Assembly (NCBI GenBank): GCA_009602735.1
Contig: WELA01005293.1
Coordinates: forward strand, 275,534-296,190
Direction: 5' to 3'
Origin: Mesotaenium endlicherianum
Lineage: Eukaryota; Streptophyta; Zygnematophyceae; Zygnematales; Mesotaeniaceae
DNA: 20,657 bases
Made by a program: the position numbers and the translations under genes. Positions within the stretch are counted from its first letter, which is position 1. Each line of letters opens with the position of its first letter. Of the stretch, positions 16,955-20,657 are shown one piece after another. Below the pieces are notes generated by a model, which saw nothing but the letters and a program-made list of their open reading frames with translations, was not told the DNA's origin and made no database searches.

Positions 16955-19903
16955 GTCAAATCCTCCCCTGCCTCAATCTGATACCCTGCACCCCTGAATC
17001 CCAAAACTCCTGGAACCAAAACCCTCAAGCGTATAAACTTTTTACCCTGATAAAGCCTGACGAACTAAAGCTTATATCGAGAGCAAGCAGGGTGATGCCA
17101 GCTCATCATCATGTCTGAGAAAAAACACGCGCCAGCTGGACAATGCCAGTGCTACTGGAGTCCTGTCCTCCCACATTCTCTCGCTCTCATTGGCTTTTTT
17201 CCATCACGTATGCCTAACTGTCTCAGACTGCCATAGGCAGTCATTTGGCTATTCGGCCACGACTGGCAGGAGCCCTGTAGGGTACAAGTGGCAGGTGCTG
17301 CTAAAGACCTTCCTCAATCTGCACTCTGCTACCAGGTGTTTCTTGGGGTCTCTTGCTGCCACGTGGCAGCCTCTGGGCATCTTTGACAGGTGGCAATGTT
17401 CTGGTGGAGCCACGTGATTGTTGCTTGCAGAACATCTTGTGAGGGGCCTGCTGCTGACGCCACGTGGCAGCACCCTGCTGCTCGCCACCCTGGCCGCGCA
17501 CCCGCCTTACCTGGATCCAGCTGTCGCTGACCTGGCTGGCATCGCTGGGGAAGCCTCGTCAGCTGCCAGAAGAGAAGAGCCCTTAGACGTGGTCCCCACA
17601 GAAGGCATGGGACTGCGGGGGCTGCCAGCTGTACATGCTCATCGTCCTGCCGTTGCAGCAGGAGGCGGGGCACATTTGCAGGTAGAGCAGGTGCATGCAG
17701 GATCTGTCCATGGACAAGGCCCTATCAGGCCGCCACTTGGCACCGGATCAGGCGGCCATGCTATACAAGCAGGGAATGCCCATGTTGCCGTTGCAACAGG
17801 TGGCCAGCAAGGGGGGCCCCTGGCGCATCCACCTGGCGGCAGCGGGGGGCTTATGTCGTCTCTGACGCAGGTTAACCATGTCAACCATGGCGCAGCGCCA
17901 GCTGTCGCTCGCTCAAATCCTGGGGCTCAGACATTGCCCGCTGGCATCGGGACGGTTTTGCAGCTGATCGAGGGACTCCTTGTGAGCCTCTGCCAGGCGG
18001 CGCCCCACAGGGCCGCCAGGTTGCGCACTCTGCTGGTGACACGTGGCGCCCTGCCGGAGCTCGTGCTCCACATCACGGCAGAGCTTGCCCACGACGAGCT
18101 CGAGTTCCTGTCGCACGTCATATTTGAGTCGCCGGCGGAGGTCCGGGCGTGGCTGTTTGCGCACGTGGAGTCGACGAAGCTGAGCGCCCCCGAGCCTCTC
18201 CCGAGCCTGCTGCCGCACCCCCAACCGGAGCTGGGCAGGCTCAGAGCCGGAGCTGGATCCGGAGCTGGCGCTCGGTTGGAGCAGCGGCAGCCCAATGGAG
18301 AGGGAGCGCCGCCGGAAAGTGCGCAGAGAATTGAGAAGACTGAGAAAATTGAAAAGGCCGAACCGCGAACCGCGCAGCAAACCGCGCAGGAAGCTGACGC
18401 ATGGACGGCGCCGGAGGTGCCGATGTTCCTCATGAGGGCGGGGGCTAGGGCGGCGCCAGCTGGCATCCCCCTGCGAGCAAAGAGAGCGGACTCTGCCGGG
18501 AAGGTGCCGCCACCTGGCAGGGGGGCGGGCGGCGCCTTTGAGCGCGTGTGGATTGCGCTGCAGGCCGACGCCCGTCGCGCGGTTGAGTTGCCGCGCGGTT
18601 CAGCTGCCGTGCGGTTGCAGGGCCACCTCCGCCTGGTCTGCGCGATGGTGCGCCTGGTGCCCCTCCAGCTCACCCAGCCCGAGGTGAGCGCGCCAAGTGT
18701 CCACCAGGTGTCATTCTGCAGAGCCAGGCCAGAGCTCGTCGTCGGCAGCGCACGGGCCCTCACAGCGCCCTGGACGGCCTGCTAGGTGGCAGCCGGCCCT
18801 GTTTGTGCGTGCGCGCGATTGTATATCCGTGCACACGTGCATGCGCGTGCGTGTGCGCAGGATGCGTGCGTGTCTCTGTGTAGTGGGGTGTCTGTGTGTG
18901 CACACGTGCATGTGTGTGCGAGTGATGTTTGCCGAAGGATGATGCAACGTGGTTTGCCGCTGCCTTGCTGGCGCTCTCCGGCTAGCTCATCTTGCTAGTT
19001 CCTTTCCCGTATCTCGTGGAGAGACCAACCAGGTTTTGTTCCTTCTCTCCGCAGCACCTCCTTTCTATGACACCCGCACGCAGCCCCTGTCCTTCGCGTG
19101 CTGTGCGCGCACGAATCACAATCTGAGGGTGTGGGCTTGGTGCTTGCCTGCACCAACATGCATTCCTCACAATGTGCAACACATTACTTTGCTGTCGGGA
19201 TTGTGTGTGCTTTAAGCGGCAGGTGGAGTTTTGGCTGGCTGTGCTGGCGGGCGGCAGGGCGGGTGCCGAAAGCGCTCTTACCCCACCCGCCCCCAGTGCC
19301 GGCGGTGGGGCAAATTTGACAGGCTTGCCAAACTTATCGGGTGAGCCTCCCTGCCCACACTGCCACGCATGCGCCCACTTGGCACAGGCGCCTATTGACG
19401 CGCTGCCACGTGGCAAGGCGTGGGGCATATTCGTGTCTTGTCTATCTGGTGTGCGATGGTTTGCGTTGACTTGAGCTTGCTTCGATGCCGACATCGTCGT
19501 GTGAACGACAGCGTCAGCGTCGTGCAATCGACAGCACAGTGCGAACGCGACGCAGGTCTCTGTCCTCTCTGTGCTTACGAGGATGCAGAGCAGCGGGAGC
19601 TTTGCTTGACCCGCCAGTTCAGCCGTGACGCAGCCGCTCCTGGCTGCCTGCCTTCTCCCCCCCTCCTCTCCCTCCTCTCTCTCTTGCTCCCTCTCTTTCT
19701 TTCTCTCTCCATCCCATCCTCTCAGCTTTACTTTCAGACTATTGTGAGTTAGACCGAACTTGAGCCCCAGTCCCCAAGCTTACACCCCTCCTGAGCTTAA
19801 ACGCCTCTCAAGCTTTTGGGGGGTCCTCTTTTGCTCCTCCTCTGCGCAGATGCCACCAAGCCGCCGGCATCCGAGGCTGCTCCTCCTCAGGCTCCTCCTC
19901 CTC

Positions 19904-19942
<39 letters not shown>

Positions 19943-20403
19943 CGGGGGCGATCTCAGTCTCTGTCACTCCCCCGAGCACGGGGGGAGTGGGCAAGAGGTT
20001 CTTTGAGCTGGCGTTTGCATTCCTGTGTCTTGTTCCCGGCCTGGGGGGGCCGCCCACAAGGGCCCTCTACCACGCCGCCATCCGGCGCCTCTTTGCCTCC
20101 CTGCACTTCCCACAGGAGGACGCCGCGTCAGCAGCAACAGAAGCGCAGGGTGGTCCCCGCCCGGGCGGCGGCAATGGCAGCAACAGGAGTGGGCGGCGCC
20201 GCCCTCTGCCGCCCGGTTCTGCGACGCCAGCCTCAGAGACATCGACTGAGCCGGGCGGCGGTGGCGGCACCTGGCACGCTGCTACTCCCGCGACGTCCCT
20301 GCCTGCGTCTGGGGCAGAACCGGCGGTCTTTGCAGACGAGAGGGAGGCGGCGGCCTGGGCGGCAATGCAGCTCCTGCTCAAGCGCTTTGCTGAGGTGGCT
20401 GAG
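16696..20403 (+). CDS. INTS2: Integrator complex subunit 2 (INTS2), 5' and 3' partial
   Basis: INTS2 is a helical scaffold subunit of the nuclear Integrator complex, which acts on RNA polymerase II transcripts in snRNA 3' cleavage and premature termination. Blocks: 16696-16954, 17431-18683, 19223-19340, 19850-20403, with GT-AG introns and compatible phases (1, 0, 1, then 0 at the last donor). Order and spacing follow human INTS2: EFEGEEGSLFADAACLPEL against EFFFKSSELFESPVYLEE; AEHLVRGLLLTPRGSTLLLA against AEALLHVRNGAWFLCLLVA; SLCQAAPHRAARLRTLLV against FLCKMNPSQALKVRGMVV; EVRAWLFAHV against KVRTWFGTFI; HLRLVCAMVRLVPLQLT against LLRLYCALMGIAGLKPT; GKRFFELAFAFLCLVP against GVRFVSLSFCMLLAFS. Identity is modest, so the call rests on colinearity. 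The human protein has about 200 residues before the first block and several hundred after the last, which lie outside what I can see. Confidence 0.8.
17431..18683 (+). CDS. INTS2: INTS2 exon, main conserved block
   Basis: The acceptor CTTGCAG|AA completes a Glu codon begun in the previous exon. The first 45 codons and the stretch from about 17964 to 18190 carry the family alignment (AEHLVRGLL; LIEGLLVSLCQAAPHRAARL; LPELVLHITAELAHDELEFL; EVRAWLFAHV). A low-complexity Gly/Ala/Pro and Glu/Lys insert follows, then HLRLVCAMVRLVPLQLTQPE. The donor is GAG|GTGAGC, phase 0. The middle (about 17560-17960) is open but Gly/His-rich and has no counterpart in human INTS2. It may contain one or more introns or an insertion; an acceptor at TTTTGCAG|CTG (17964) is available. 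Confidence 0.75.
18800..18925. repeat. GTGC/GTGT-rich microsatellite-like tract
   Basis: Interrupted GT and GTGC units in the INTS2 intron that follows the main exon. The composition resembles the spacer tracts at 12.5 and 13.1 kb. Confidence 0.75.
19223..19340 (+). CDS. INTS2: INTS2 exon, short
   Basis: Acceptor GCGGCAG|GTG in phase 0, reading VEFWLAVLAGGRAGAESALT and then a Pro/Gly-rich end. The donor is TCGG|GTGAGC, phase 1. VEFWLAVLAG fits AEQLLQLMTS of human INTS2, directly after the LQLTQPE end of the previous exon. Confidence 0.65.
19651..19725. repeat. CT-rich tract in INTS2 intron
   Basis: A run of CTCT/CCTC units in the intron before the poly-Ala exon, lying upstream of its acceptor. 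Confidence 0.75.
19850..20403 (+). CDS. INTS2: INTS2 exon with poly-Ala tract
   Basis: The pyrimidine-rich acceptor CTGCGCAG|AT completes an Asp codon. It reads DATKPPASEAAPPQAP, then poly-Pro and poly-Ala encoded by CCT and GCT runs, then GVGKRFFELAFAFLCLVPGL and ALYHAAIRRLFASLHFP. A Gly/Arg/Pro-rich insert follows, and the exon ends EREAAAWAAMQLLLKRFAEV. The donor is GAG|GTGAGC. KRFFELAFAFLCL matches VRFVSLSFCMLLA of human INTS2. The Ala run and Gly/Pro insert are lineage-specific. Confidence 0.75.
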
Positions 20404-20657
20404 GTGAGCACACCCCTTACACCCCCCCCCCCCTTTTCCCCTCCCCCCCAACACAAAGTCTTCTCCAGCACGTAGAATCCTCCTGCATGTTATCTCTCCG
20501 TGGCACGGGCAGGCGGAAGCGAGCACCAGGCCGGCTCTTTTGGATACTTTTGGCTGGGCTTCGATTTCCCCCGCTCCACTGCTCCTTCACTAAGAGAACA
20601 GCCAGGTGCCCCTTCAAGCACCAAAAGCCCCCCCCCTCCCCCCCCCCCTCCCAAACA
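20404..20657 (+). other. Start of the next INTS2 intron, cut by window end
   Basis: It follows a GTGAGC donor. It contains two long C runs (about 20421-20432 and 20629-20649) and no recognisable INTS2 sequence. Confidence 0.6.

Noticed and set aside
17927..18763. 278-codon open frame on the minus strand
   Set aside because: It lies opposite the INTS2 exon that aligns with the family. Its Arg/Ser/Ala-rich translation is the expected shadow of a GC-rich coding strand.
2837..19414. GCCANNTGGC sites as inverted repeats of a transposon or as a CRISPR-like array
   Set aside because: Spacing is irregular (from about 20 bases to several kb), the flanks are not shared between copies, and many copies lie inside conserved coding exons.

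Overview
The window looks like nuclear DNA from a GC-rich unicellular eukaryote, most likely a microalga. Genes are split by many GT-AG introns, coding DNA is very rich in Ala, Gly, Pro and Arg, and dinucleotide and tetranucleotide microsatellites are abundant. Nothing suggests bacterial operons, and I see no RNA genes or CRISPR arrays. The lineage (green alga, haptophyte or other) cannot be settled from the sequence alone. Two positions are ambiguous bases (3931 and 7209).

Two conserved genes can be rebuilt exon by exon. On the minus strand, about 10777 down to 3021, lies a nine-exon gene for the intramembrane site-2 protease (S2P/MBTPS2, family M50). It has the HEAGH zinc site, the FPGAY and FCAGVWHN segments, a PDZ-like domain, a Cys-containing loop with long disordered insertions, and the LDG aspartate motif. 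The nine modelled exons sum to 2199 nt (733 codons including stop), and every junction is phase-compatible. On the plus strand, from about 16696 past the right edge, lies a gene for Integrator complex subunit 2 (INTS2), with four supported coding blocks; its 5' start and its 3' end are missing. The two genes are divergent and unrelated in function: one releases membrane-bound transcription factors by proteolysis, the other is part of the nuclear RNA polymerase II Integrator complex.

Layout: 1-2800 is intergenic, without a gene I can support. 2800-3020 is S2P 3' flank. 3021-10777 is S2P. 10782-16695 is a roughly 6 kb spacer filled with GT, GCAC, purine and ATT simple repeats, an AT-richer block, a 1 kb degenerate GCGTGCCCC-type repeat array (about 14340-15340), one unassigned 128-codon ORF (15863-16249) and an approximately 81-bp degenerate tandem repeat that runs into the first supported INTS2 exon. 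16696-20403 is INTS2, and the rest is its next intron.

The most striking unexplained signal is a dispersed palindromic motif, GCCANNTGGC (often the 12-mer TGCCANNTGGCA with CG, GC or CC/GG in the centre). I count 20 exact 10-mers. All lie in or immediately around the two gene bodies (2837-9961 and 16833-19414) and none in the 6.9 kb between or the first 2.8 kb. Several touch inferred splice junctions.
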